Below are positions 17,561-24,667 of a stretch of DNA of 64,000 nucleotides, piece after piece (position 1 is the first letter of the stretch; each line of letters begins with the position of its first letter). A program made the position numbers and the translations under genes. The notes beneath the pieces are model-generated. The model had not been told where the DNA came from and searched no databases. It saw nothing but the letters and a program-made list of their open reading frames with translations. The DNA comes from CAYLXP01 sp964387425. Its GTDB lineage: Bacteria; Verrucomicrobiota; Kiritimatiellia; UBA8416. Where the stretch lies: NCBI GenBank assembly GCA_964387425.1, contig CAYLXP010000004.1, positions 8,422 to 72,421 on the forward strand. Reading direction: 5' to 3'.

Positions 17561-18043
17561 CTACAGAGCGGTGATCGCGTAGACCTGGTCGACCAGGATC
17601 CCCTGCTTCTTCAGGCGGTGCAGGATCGGGTCGAGCTGGTTTGGGGATCCCCCCAGGAAATACGTCCATCCCGTAGAATCGTTGTACATGAGTTCGCAGG
17701 TCAGGAAGGAACTCTCGCCTGCGACGTCTTTCGGGGCCAGTTTGCGCTTGGTTTTGGTCACCACCGTCTTGCGGAGGTTGTCGCCGAGGTAGGGATGCTC
17801 TTCAACCTTCTTGACCTTGGATAGGCGACTCAGGATTCGCTTGATCGTCGCCTTTTCCTCTTCGGTACAAGTGAACGTAACCAGAACGGTGCCACCGCAG
17901 CCGGACGACGTGTCTGACCCGTGCCCTACAACCGAGTCGAGCGAGATGCTGCGGTTCGAGAACGCGGAGGCGATGCTAGTCAGGGCCCCTGCGCGGTCAT
18001 CTACCCAGATGCGAATAAACCAATGCTTGATTGCCTTGCTCAC
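17561..18043 (-). CDS. ACT-domain-like small regulatory protein
   Basis: This 160-residue protein opens with an ACT-type ligand-binding fold (HWFIRIWVDDRAGALTSIASAFSNRSISLDSVVGHG), the classic 'strand, D-x-x-G-x-L, helix' pattern of amino-acid-sensing domains. The second half repeats a beta-alpha-beta pattern (TYFLGGSPNQLDPILHRLKKQGILVDQVYAI), so it may be a double ACT module. It starts at GTG 18043, after AGGAGGG, and shares four bases (GTGA) with the stop of the upstream kinase fusion, so it is translationally coupled. Its place between two acyltransferase-kinase fusions suggests it is an allosteric partner of one or both. That is inference; no enzyme motif is present. Confidence 0.7.
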   Translation of the reverse strand: MSKAIKHWFIRIWVDDRAGALTSIASAFSNRSISLDSVVGHGSDTSSGCGGTVLVTFTCTEEEKATIKRILSRLSKVKKVEEHPYLGDNLRKTVVTKTKRKLAPKDVAGESSFLTCELMYNDSTGWTYFLGGSPNQLDPILHRLKKQGILVDQVYAITAL

Positions 18044-20160
18044 GACGAAACCCTCCTGTTCAAACTGTATTGCAGCGGCTTCTCCCTGCCGCTGAGAACC
18101 CGGCAGGCCCCCCTGGCCATGGCCACCATTTCGAGCGATTCCCGGTATACTACGATGGGCCCCAGCGATGCGATGCGTCGACGGATACCACGGAGCAGGA
18201 GTGATGAGCGTACCATGCCGCCGGTCAGCACGATGGCTTCGACCTTGTGCTCCACGGCAGCGGCCATGGCCCCGATGTCCTTGGCTACCTGGTAAGCCAT
18301 CGCTTCTACGACCCGCGCGGCCTTCTTATCACCACTTAGCGCTAATTCCCCAATTCTCTCCAGGCGATCGTCGCCGAGGTAAGAAACCAGTCCGCCCCGC
18401 TTGGTCAGTTCAGTGATTAGCTCGGCCTTGGACATGCCGCCGTCGTAGCACAGGTCGATCAGCTCCTTCTGCGGCACTCCCCCCGTCCTCTGTGGCGTGA
18501 AGGGACCCTCTCCGAGGAGCGCGATGGTGTTGTCGATCATGCGTCCCTTGCGAATAGCTGCAATTGTGATTCCACCACCCAGATGCCCCACAACCACGTT
18601 TACCGCTTTCGGGTCGCGCTGGTTGTCCTCGGCAAACTGGTGCACGGCTGCCTTGATGCTCAGCGCGTGCGCCGTGCTCTTGCGCGTGATTCCGGCGTAG
18701 CCTGAGAGTTCTGCCTCGGGACAGAATTCATCAACGACCACGGGGTCCACGGCGTAGGCCGGCAGGGTGAGTCGCCGCGCATATGCCGCGGCCATGGGAA
18801 TGCCCAGGTTGGATGCATGATCCATCTCTGCGAACTCGGTTACCCCGCGCACGATGTCTTCCTGTACGCGCACCTTGTTCCGCTTGACGTCGGCCACCAG
18901 GTAGGTTCCGCCCTTGAGCTTGCCTTTCGGGCGTTTGAGGAATCCGCCGCGGCCCACGATGGCCGTGAGTCCTCGCACCTTGTGCTTGCGCAGAAAGGCG
19001 TCGACTTGTTCGATGCGTTCATCGACTTCGGCCTGCAGGTCGCTGCCCGGCAGGAGCTTCGATGCGTAGGAGAGTTCCTGTTCGTGAAGGCAGGTGTCAT
19101 TCTCGAAAACGGCTACCTTGGTGGACGTAGAGCCAGGATTGATCGTCAGGATTCTCTGCGCTTTGGCAGCCTTCCGCTTTGCTGTCGCAACCCTTTCGCG
19201 GTGTCCCGTGCGTTCTGCATAGACACAGCACAGCGCGATTGAGTCGAGTTTGGTCTCGAGCGGGTCGGAGCGCGAGAGGATGCCGTAGGGGACTTCCACC
19301 CCCGTTGTGATTCCGGCCATGGAGGCATCCCCGTACTTGGCCATGGCCATGATGGTCTTGTAGACGGCGTTGGCCGTGTCGATCCCCGGGCATACCAGCA
19401 CATCCGCCCGACCTGCCACCTGGCGCGCATTCCGGGAGGCAGGCATGCCCTTGCAGGAAACCGATTCCATATCTGTGGCCAGGTCAAACGACAGCGGACC
19501 GCACACGATCATGTCATTCCACTTGCGCTCGGCCAGTGCCGCGGCCATCACGGAAGAGTGAAGGGACGGGATAACTTTCTCGTTTGCGGAGAGCAGTGCA
19601 ACACGCGGTTTCTCGATCCCGGTGACGACCCGGCAAACGTCGGCGGCGCTCTCAATGAGGTCGATCAGGCGCCCGTAGGTGCATTCGGTTGTCACACCCG
19701 GGTCGGTAAGAAACATGGGGCGCCCGTCGGCCAGGGGTGCGGCGTCAAACATCGTCACCTGGCCCATGGTGTTGCGGACGCGCAGCTTGAGAATAGCCCG
19801 GCTGAGGGTGGGGGTGGAGATGTCGCCCTTGATGATGATGTCGGCACGACCCTTTCGTACCAAATCAACGGTCTTGGCGGCGGTTTCCTCGTCCGAGGCC
19901 GTGTTGAGAATATGGGATTCCGGAACGTCAATCCCGACCTTGTGTGTGGCAACCCGGATACGGTCGGCATCGCCGATCAGCAGGCAGTCGCGGATGATGC
20001 CGTGGTCCCGGGCCGACTCGAGGAGCCTCAGGTCATCCTCTCGATGGCCGCCGGGGATGACGACGTTTTTCGGCGCCATCGCCCCGGCAACTTCGAGTAG
20101 ATCAGAAACACCGGCGACCTTGGGAAGGTCGCCGGTGTTCCGGTTGTTCGTTTGAGTCAT
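18040..20160 (-). CDS. Phosphate acyltransferase-butyrate kinase fusion protein (copy 1)
   Basis: This 706-residue protein has an N-terminal phosphotransacylase domain, about 20-310 (NVVIPGGHREDDLRLLES, LTDPGVTTECTYGRLIDLIES, PRVALLSANEKVIPSLHSS). The C-terminal butyrate kinase begins near residue 338 (ILTINPGSTSTKVAVFEND) and has VVGHLGGGITIAAIRKGR, NTIALLGEGPFTPQRTGGVP and AIVLTGGMVRSS. All regions expected for catalysis appear present. The reaction pair is acyl-CoA to acyl phosphate to acid plus ATP. It shares domain order with copy 2, but the two differ throughout, so the duplication is old or they were acquired separately. Each probably prefers a different acyl chain (inference). It lies 26 bases after the membrane protein gene. 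Confidence 0.87.
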   Translation of the reverse strand: MTQTNNRNTGDLPKVAGVSDLLEVAGAMAPKNVVIPGGHREDDLRLLESARDHGIIRDCLLIGDADRIRVATHKVGIDVPESHILNTASDEETAAKTVDLVRKGRADIIIKGDISTPTLSRAILKLRVRNTMGQVTMFDAAPLADGRPMFLTDPGVTTECTYGRLIDLIESAADVCRVVTGIEKPRVALLSANEKVIPSLHSSVMAAALAERKWNDMIVCGPLSFDLATDMESVSCKGMPASRNARQVAGRADVLVCPGIDTANAVYKTIMAMAKYGDASMAGITTGVEVPYGILSRSDPLETKLDSIALCCVYAERTGHRERVATAKRKAAKAQRILTINPGSTSTKVAVFENDTCLHEQELSYASKLLPGSDLQAEVDERIEQVDAFLRKHKVRGLTAIVGRGGFLKRPKGKLKGGTYLVADVKRNKVRVQEDIVRGVTEFAEMDHASNLGIPMAAAYARRLTLPAYAVDPVVVDEFCPEAELSGYAGITRKSTAHALSIKAAVHQFAEDNQRDPKAVNVVVGHLGGGITIAAIRKGRMIDNTIALLGEGPFTPQRTGGVPQKELIDLCYDGGMSKAELITELTKRGGLVSYLGDDRLERIGELALSGDKKAARVVEAMAYQVAKDIGAMAAAVEHKVEAIVLTGGMVRSSLLLRGIRRRIASLGPIVVYRESLEMVAMARGACRVLSGREKPLQYSLNRRVSS

Positions 20161-20186
20161 TGTTCTTTGTCTGTCGTCAGTAGTGA

Positions 20187-20810
20187 CTAGGCCGCAGCAG
20201 CTTCAGATCCTGATCCTGCTGTCACCTTTGCTTCGTACGCACCGCGCCAGGCGACGGTGATGAAGCCGAAGATCTGGCCCACGATGCAGCCGATCATTTC
20301 CGGGACGGCTACGGACATGAATCCGGGCATGTCGTGAGCGATACCGATCTTGACCGCTTCGCCGGCTTCGTTGAGGCCAACCCCGCCGCCAAGTGTCATG
20401 ATGGCGAAGAACATGCCTGATCCGATGAAGAGGCCGGGAATGAAGTCGAACATAGGCACGCGTTCCAGGCTGATCGCGGGAATAACGATGATGAAGACCG
20501 CGAGAGCATAGGACAGGTAGTAGTTCGGCGCCTCGGCTGAGCCCAGGGGAACCGCCAGCGCATCACCCATCAGCATGATGATGATCGAGGCGATGATACC
20601 GCTGAGGTACGCGAGGACGACCTTCACACCGTTCTTGGGTGTGCACCCGGCGGCGAAGTAGACGGCCCACGCCTGGAACGTGACGAAGATGAGAAGTCCC
20701 GGGCCTCCGACGGCCGCGGTTGAGCCCGGTACGAACTTGGCAATCAGCATGAGAATTGCCGCCTGAACGCCCAGCAGAATAGGGATGATGATGAATTTAC
20801 CAAATGACAT
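20187..20810 (-). CDS. DUF1097-like integral membrane protein
   Basis: This 207-residue protein is almost entirely hydrophobic, with about five to six transmembrane helices (FIIIPILLGVQAAILMLIA, GLLIFVTFQAWAVYFAAG, LAYLSGIIASIIIMLMGD, YLSYALAVFIIVIPAI, FIPGLFIGSGMFFAIMTLGGG). The order of segments and the glycine-rich loops resemble DUF1097 (YcdZ-type) inner-membrane proteins, whose function is not established. A strong ribosome-binding site (AAAAAGGAG) precedes the ATG by eight bases. Because it is embedded in the catabolic operon and no classical transporter is present there, it could import the substrate or export the acid end product. This is inference only. Confidence 0.6.
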   Translation of the reverse strand: MSFGKFIIIPILLGVQAAILMLIAKFVPGSTAAVGGPGLLIFVTFQAWAVYFAAGCTPKNGVKVVLAYLSGIIASIIIMLMGDALAVPLGSAEAPNYYLSYALAVFIIVIPAISLERVPMFDFIPGLFIGSGMFFAIMTLGGGVGLNEAGEAVKIGIAHDMPGFMSVAVPEMIGCIVGQIFGFITVAWRGAYEAKVTAGSGSEAAAA

Positions 20811-20824
20811 GATTGTTCTCCTTT

Positions 20825-21703
20825 TTACTTAGATGCTTTGAGGTCGTTAAACATAGTGAAGGCGTCTGCCGGTGTCGCACCGTCATGCACCACATGCCCG
20901 ACAGCCTTGATCATGGCAATCGGATCTTCCGACTGGAACACGTTGCGCCCCATATCAACGCCCGCAGCGCCATCGTTGATGGCCTTGTAGGCGAGCTCGA
21001 GCGCTTCGTCCTCGGGAAGCTTCTTGCCGCCCGCGATCACAATCGGAACCGGACAGCAGGCCGTAACCTTCTCGAAGCCCTCCGTGTAGTAGGTCTTCAC
21101 GATGTTCGCCCCGTTCTCCGCGCAGATGCGCGACGCAAGACCGAAGTAGCGTGCATCGCGCGCCATGTCCTTGCCAACCGCCGTGACACCCATCACGGGG
21201 ATCTCGAAGCGCTGCCCGAGGTCGGCCAGCTCGTAGAGGTTGGCGATCGTCTGCGCTTCCATGTCGGGATCGCCAATCGCCAGCATGATCGCCATCGCCG
21301 AGGCGTTCAGACGCACGGCGTCTTCCACGTCGATGATCACGTTGTCGTTCAGCTGCGTCAGGATCGAGGTGCCGGCGTCAGAGCGCAGGCAGATCGGCTT
21401 GTTGTAGGTCGGCGGGATGCAGGTGCGGATGATGCCGCGTGCGCCCATCAGGCAGTCTGCATGCTCAACCAGCGGGACGATGTTGAGGTCGATACGCTCC
21501 ACGCCGGAGGTCGGCCCCATGATGAACCCGTGGTCAAACGCCAGCATGACCGTCTTGCCGGTGTCGGGCCGGAAGATTCGGGACATGCGGTCCTTCATCC
21601 CCCAACCCATGTTGTCGCACCCTTTCAGGTGGAATCCCTGGCTTTCGGCCGGCTTGTCCAAGCCGAAATCCTTGCCGTCTCTGATGTCGTCTAAATCCGC
21701 CAT
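20825..21703 (-). CDS. lsrF: LsrF-like class I aldolase/thiolase
   Basis: This 292-residue protein follows E. coli LsrF along its whole length: the same N-terminal MADLDDI-DGKDF motif, LKGC, LSRIF-like and TGKTVMLAFDHG blocks, and the VPIVIAGGKKLPEDEALE and DGAAGVDMGRNVFQS segments near the end. The Schiff-base lysine falls at residue 203 (IVKTYY), the same number as in E. coli. LsrF transfers an acyl group from a phosphorylated hydroxydione to CoA, yielding DHAP and acetyl-CoA in AI-2 degradation. The ATG at 21703 shares a base with the DhaL stop (TAATG), so expression is coupled to the kinase. Substrate here may be AI-2-like or another 2,4-dioxo sugar phosphate. Some uncharacterised aldolases share this fold, so specificity is not certain. 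Confidence 0.85.
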   Translation of the reverse strand: MADLDDIRDGKDFGLDKPAESQGFHLKGCDNMGWGMKDRMSRIFRPDTGKTVMLAFDHGFIMGPTSGVERIDLNIVPLVEHADCLMGARGIIRTCIPPTYNKPICLRSDAGTSILTQLNDNVIIDVEDAVRLNASAMAIMLAIGDPDMEAQTIANLYELADLGQRFEIPVMGVTAVGKDMARDARYFGLASRICAENGANIVKTYYTEGFEKVTACCPVPIVIAGGKKLPEDEALELAYKAINDGAAGVDMGRNVFQSEDPIAMIKAVGHVVHDGATPADAFTMFNDLKASK

Positions 21704-22338
21704 TACTCTAGTCCTTTCTTCAGTCCCTCAAATAGAAGCGCCATTGAGGTCGCCCCGGGGTCAACGTGTCCGATTGACCGCTCCCCGATGTTCTTTGCCC
21801 GGCCGAACGTGGCCTGCATTTCCTTCGTCGATTCAGCCCCCTTGACGGCAGCTTCCGCACCAGCAGCCAGTGCCGTAAGAACACAAGGCTGTGCGTCTGC
21901 CGATTCCCGAAGGGCGGCCAGTGCCGGAACGAGCGTGTCGATCATGGTCTTTCCACCCACTTCAGCCCGGGTGTTCTTCCGGAGCTTTGCGACGCCTGAC
22001 TCCAGCATGGAGACAAACGTGGTGCAGTCGATGGGACCTTCTTCAGGTGTGGCATTGCTCATGCCGATGAAGAGCGAACCATACAACGGGCTGGTAGAAC
22101 CGGCGTCCGTCGACATGGCTGCCCAGCCGATCGCTTTGAGCAACGTTTTGAGCTCATTGCTCTCGTCCTTTTCGATGGTATCAATGATAGCGTCAGCCAC
22201 CTTTGAGACCGCCGTCCCGTGATCACCATCACCGGTAGCCGAGTCGAGCTGGGACAGGTGGTCCCGGTTCTCTTTGAGCAATCCGGCTGCCGTCTGAAGC
22301 ATACTGACGACAGAGCTGTAATCTACTGTTTCCGGCAC
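21703..22338 (-). CDS. dhaL: Dihydroxyacetone kinase, nucleotide-binding subunit DhaL
   Basis: This 211-residue all-helical subunit carries the two-magnesium ADP-binding aspartates in LDSATGDGDHGT (D-x4-D-x-D, about residue 31), then STDAGSTSPLYGSLF in place of the usual GGSSGPLYG loop, VGGKTMIDTLVPAL, and the terminal GERSIGHVDPGATS motif. It would hold the nucleotide that phosphorylates the substrate bound on DhaK. No PTS-like DhaM is present in the window, so the phosphoryl donor is probably ATP rather than PEP. The start is GTG at 22338, with AAGGAGG six bases upstream. It is placed between dhaK and lsrF and is coupled to lsrF by a one-base overlap. Confidence 0.88.
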   Translation of the reverse strand: MPETVDYSSVVSMLQTAAGLLKENRDHLSQLDSATGDGDHGTAVSKVADAIIDTIEKDESNELKTLLKAIGWAAMSTDAGSTSPLYGSLFIGMSNATPEEGPIDCTTFVSMLESGVAKLRKNTRAEVGGKTMIDTLVPALAALRESADAQPCVLTALAAGAEAAVKGAESTKEMQATFGRAKNIGERSIGHVDPGATSMALLFEGLKKGLE

Positions 22339-22419
22339 CTCAGGCCTCCTTTTCGAGGTGTTTGTGAAGGATCGAAGATCCCCGCCGCAGGGCGGGGATC
22401 TCCGGTAAGGTCTGGTTGC

Positions 22420-23421
22420 CTAGCGCGTTACCCAGAACGGCGCGTCCGACGGAGCCTTCATCAGTTCGACCAGCTCGTCATCCAGTTTCGCGGCGCACAT
22501 CTGGAATCCGCCCATTTCCTGAACGGTGAGGTACTCACCGACCAGTGCGTGGGCGACGGTTATGCCCTGCGACTCGGCGTAGTTCTTGGTCGCACGGAAC
22601 ACGATGAACTGTTCCATCAGCGTGGTTGCGCCGGCGCCGTTGATCATGAGCATGATCTTGTCGCCGCTTGCGCAGTTGGCGGCAGGCAGAACCTGCGTGG
22701 CCATCTTGACTGCCGTCTCGTCAGCCGTCAGCATCTTCGAGCTACCCGTGCCGGCTTCGCCGTGCTGGCCCATGCCGATCTCCATCTCGTCGTCCGCGAG
22801 GTCGAAAATCGCGCCCCCGGACTGCGGGTGGGTTGCGGTCTTGAGCGCAACCGCCAGCGTGGCCATGTTGTCGTTGATCTTCTCGGCCACGGCGTAGACT
22901 TCGTCCAGGCTCTTGCCGGCCTCGGCCGCGGCGCCAGCCACCTTGTACAGCGGAATGCAGCCGGCCAGGCCGCGCTTGTCCTCTATCGGAGCGTCGGCGC
23001 CCGGTGCAATGTCTTCGTGCGTCAGGATCATCTTGACGTTGATGCCTTCTTCTTCCGCCATTTCCATGGCCATATTGCCGCTCATGACGTCGCCTTCGTG
23101 ATTCAGCACCACGAAGAGGATACCGGCGTCGCGCTTGAGCAGGCGCATGGCTTCGACGACTTTCGGGGCACCCGGGGCGGCGAAGACGTCGCCGACAACC
23201 GACGCGTCCAGCATGCCTTCGCCCACGAAACCGCTCAGGGCGGGCTCGTGACCGGCGCCGCCGAGCGTGATGATCGCGACTTTGCTCTCATCCTTCGGGG
23301 TGGCACGCATGACGATTTTGTCGGATACCAGTTTGACCTGCTCCGGGTTGGCGCCGCAGTAGCCTTCCAGCAGTTCGGCGGTGAGGTTGTCGGGATCGTT
23401 GATGAATTTCTTCATTGGCAT
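22420..23421 (-). CDS. dhaK: Dihydroxyacetone kinase-like subunit DhaK (divergent)
   Basis: This 333-residue protein has the DhaK fold: N-terminal MKKFINDPDNLTAELLEG, glycine-rich GGAGHEPALSGFVGEGM with His58, LNHEGD with the catalytic-base aspartate at 111, and GMGQHGEAG with His220, the histidine that binds the carbonyl of the substrate as a hemiaminal in known DhaK proteins. Several motif residues deviate: the usual GGGSGHEP is one glycine shorter, and the usual NYTGD reads NHEGD. This suggests a substrate other than plain dihydroxyacetone, for example erythrulose or a hydroxydione (inference). The ATG at 23421 follows AAAAAGGAG by eight bases. It forms the kinase with the DhaL encoded next. 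Confidence 0.88.
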   Translation of the reverse strand: MPMKKFINDPDNLTAELLEGYCGANPEQVKLVSDKIVMRATPKDESKVAIITLGGAGHEPALSGFVGEGMLDASVVGDVFAAPGAPKVVEAMRLLKRDAGILFVVLNHEGDVMSGNMAMEMAEEEGINVKMILTHEDIAPGADAPIEDKRGLAGCIPLYKVAGAAAEAGKSLDEVYAVAEKINDNMATLAVALKTATHPQSGGAIFDLADDEMEIGMGQHGEAGTGSSKMLTADETAVKMATQVLPAANCASGDKIMLMINGAGATTLMEQFIVFRATKNYAESQGITVAHALVGEYLTVQEMGGFQMCAAKLDDELVELMKAPSDAPFWVTR

Positions 23422-23448
23422 GATGTGTTCTCCTTTTTCTGATGTGAA

Positions 23449-23793
23449 TTAGTATGCGGATCCAGCGTCGCCACCGGACATTTCCATGAACTCGATCGGG
23501 CAGCCTTCGCCATCGACGATGAACGCGATGCGGAGCGACTCGTTAACGGCGACGGGATCGAGAATGACCTTCTGTCCCGCAATGGCCGCGTCGAGGTCTT
23601 CGACGATATAGGCGATATGCGTGTGATCCTGGATTTCGCGAGGCATTTCGCAGTCGGCGTCGAAACGCAACCACTCAATGTTGTGTTCGCTGTTCGCAAA
23701 ATCGGTGAGATGGAGCTTCATACCCTCGGCGTATGTCTCGCCCGCTTTGGACTCTGTTGTGGGGATTCCCACATGGCTGAATGTCTTCGTCAT
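23449..23793 (-). CDS. VOC (glyoxalase/epimerase) superfamily protein
   Basis: This 114-residue single-domain protein has the beta-alpha-beta-beta-beta arrangement of the vicinal oxygen chelate superfamily. Likely metal ligands are His8 (FSHVGIP), a histidine in DHTHIAYIVEDLD at about residue 60, and the glutamate in GCPIEFMEM. The family includes glyoxalase I, methylmalonyl-CoA epimerase and ketosteroid-like isomerases that handle enediol intermediates. Here it lies between the cupin lipoprotein gene (gap 26 bases) and dhaK (gap 27 bases), so an epimerase or isomerase step on the operon substrate, in the place that LsrG fills in the AI-2 pathway, is a reasonable guess. Confidence 0.75.
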   Translation of the reverse strand: MTKTFSHVGIPTTESKAGETYAEGMKLHLTDFANSEHNIEWLRFDADCEMPREIQDHTHIAYIVEDLDAAIAGQKVILDPVAVNESLRIAFIVDGEGCPIEFMEMSGGDAGSAY

Positions 23794-23819
23794 CTATCGT
23801 CCTCCCGTGTTTGCTGATT

Positions 23820-24566
23820 CTAGTGACCCGTGCTCTTGAATTCCATGTCCGGCTTACTGAAGTGCACGTGATTGTGGTACGTGGCACCTTCCGTGATGAT
23901 CGCACCGTCCGGCCCCGCGATGATGCCATGCCAGGCTTCGGGATCCTGGAGCTTGTACATGATGTTCTTCTTCGCATCGCGATGGGTGATGTATTTCGAC
24001 TTGAACCACTTCTCGCCATAGCCCCAGGGACGCTGGTCTTCGGGAAGGTCGCTGATCTTCATCTCGTCGCCGTGCTTGTACTCACCGTAGAAGCGAACGT
24101 CGCCGTAGCGAACGTGCCAGGCTTCCATTTTCGGCGGCAGGTCTTCCGGGCCGCCCAGGTGGGCGTGCTCGGGCAGCGTCTGTCCGGGCAGCAGGTAGAT
24201 TTCGTGCAGCAGGTAGCCGAAGTGTGCATCCTTGAACTTGCCCTTGTACTTGCCGGCGCCGGTGGACTTGTACTCGCCCTTTTCGTTCAGCCAGAAGATG
24301 CCGCCCATGCCCAGCGCCAGGATGTTGCCCTGGTTGAAGTCGCAGACCCAGAATTCATCGGTCTTGAGTACGTCCGGAATCGGGTAGTTGAAACGCTCAA
24401 ACATGTCGTAGTAGGCCTGCTTGACCTCCTCGATATTCATCTTCCCGTCATCATAGAAGCTCTCCACGCATCCTCCTTTTCCAACCTTTGGCGCGGTTGC
24501 ACACCCCGAAAGGATTCCCGCTACTCCGACTGCTACCGACATTGCTACGACATGCCTCTTCTTCAC
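23820..24566 (-). CDS. Cupin-like lipoprotein, possible sugar isomerase fold
   Basis: This 248-residue protein begins with a lipoprotein signal peptide (VAMSVAVGVAGILSGC), with L-S-G-C as the lipobox. The mature part has a cupin pattern: E-I-Y-L-L-P-G-Q-T-L-P-E-H-A-H with a metal-type H-x-H, a conserved glutamate in PPKMEAWHVRYGDVRFYGE, and a later histidine in EAWHGIIAG. It is faintly like D-lyxose isomerase-type cupins, but this is not secure. The GTG at 24566 is chosen because AAGGAGG lies six bases upstream; the in-frame ATG at 24641 lacks such a site and lies in the promoter region. It is the first gene of the operon. A membrane-anchored exported enzyme suggests that the substrate is processed outside the cytoplasm first. 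Confidence 0.65.
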   Translation of the reverse strand: MKKRHVVAMSVAVGVAGILSGCATAPKVGKGGCVESFYDDGKMNIEEVKQAYYDMFERFNYPIPDVLKTDEFWVCDFNQGNILALGMGGIFWLNEKGEYKSTGAGKYKGKFKDAHFGYLLHEIYLLPGQTLPEHAHLGGPEDLPPKMEAWHVRYGDVRFYGEYKHGDEMKISDLPEDQRPWGYGEKWFKSKYITHRDAKKNIMYKLQDPEAWHGIIAGPDGAIITEGATYHNHVHFSKPDMEFKSTGH

Positions 24567-24633
24567 CACTGCCCTCCTTTTTGTCAACGCGTGTCCTTGC
24601 CGCACGATGACCTGTTCCGATTGGACCGAAATA

Positions 24634-24644
24634 GTAGTCACTAC
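24634..24644. promoter_or_regulatory. Palindrome between divergent regulator and catabolic operon (candidate operator)
   Basis: GTAGT-C-ACTAC is a perfect 5-1-5 inverted repeat in the 101-base space between the regulator gene (plus) and the operon (minus). It overlaps TACTAT read on the minus strand (24631-24636), a possible -10 box. It is the best candidate site for the IclR/AraC protein. Confidence 0.45.
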
Positions 24645-24667
24645 GCGAGTAGAAGGGAATAGAAGGA

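Noticed and set aside
20813..23442. Long open frames on the plus strand opposite lsrF, dhaL and dhaK (up to 407 codons)
   Set aside because: They are antisense shadows of well-supported genes in GC-rich DNA; their products are rich in His, Arg and Val with no domain motifs, and they lack ribosome-binding sites.
15420..24566. Bacterial microcompartment for the DhaKL/LsrF/acyl kinase pathway
   Set aside because: No shell-protein (BMC or EutN type) genes and no aldehyde dehydrogenase with encapsulation peptide were found in or near the operon.
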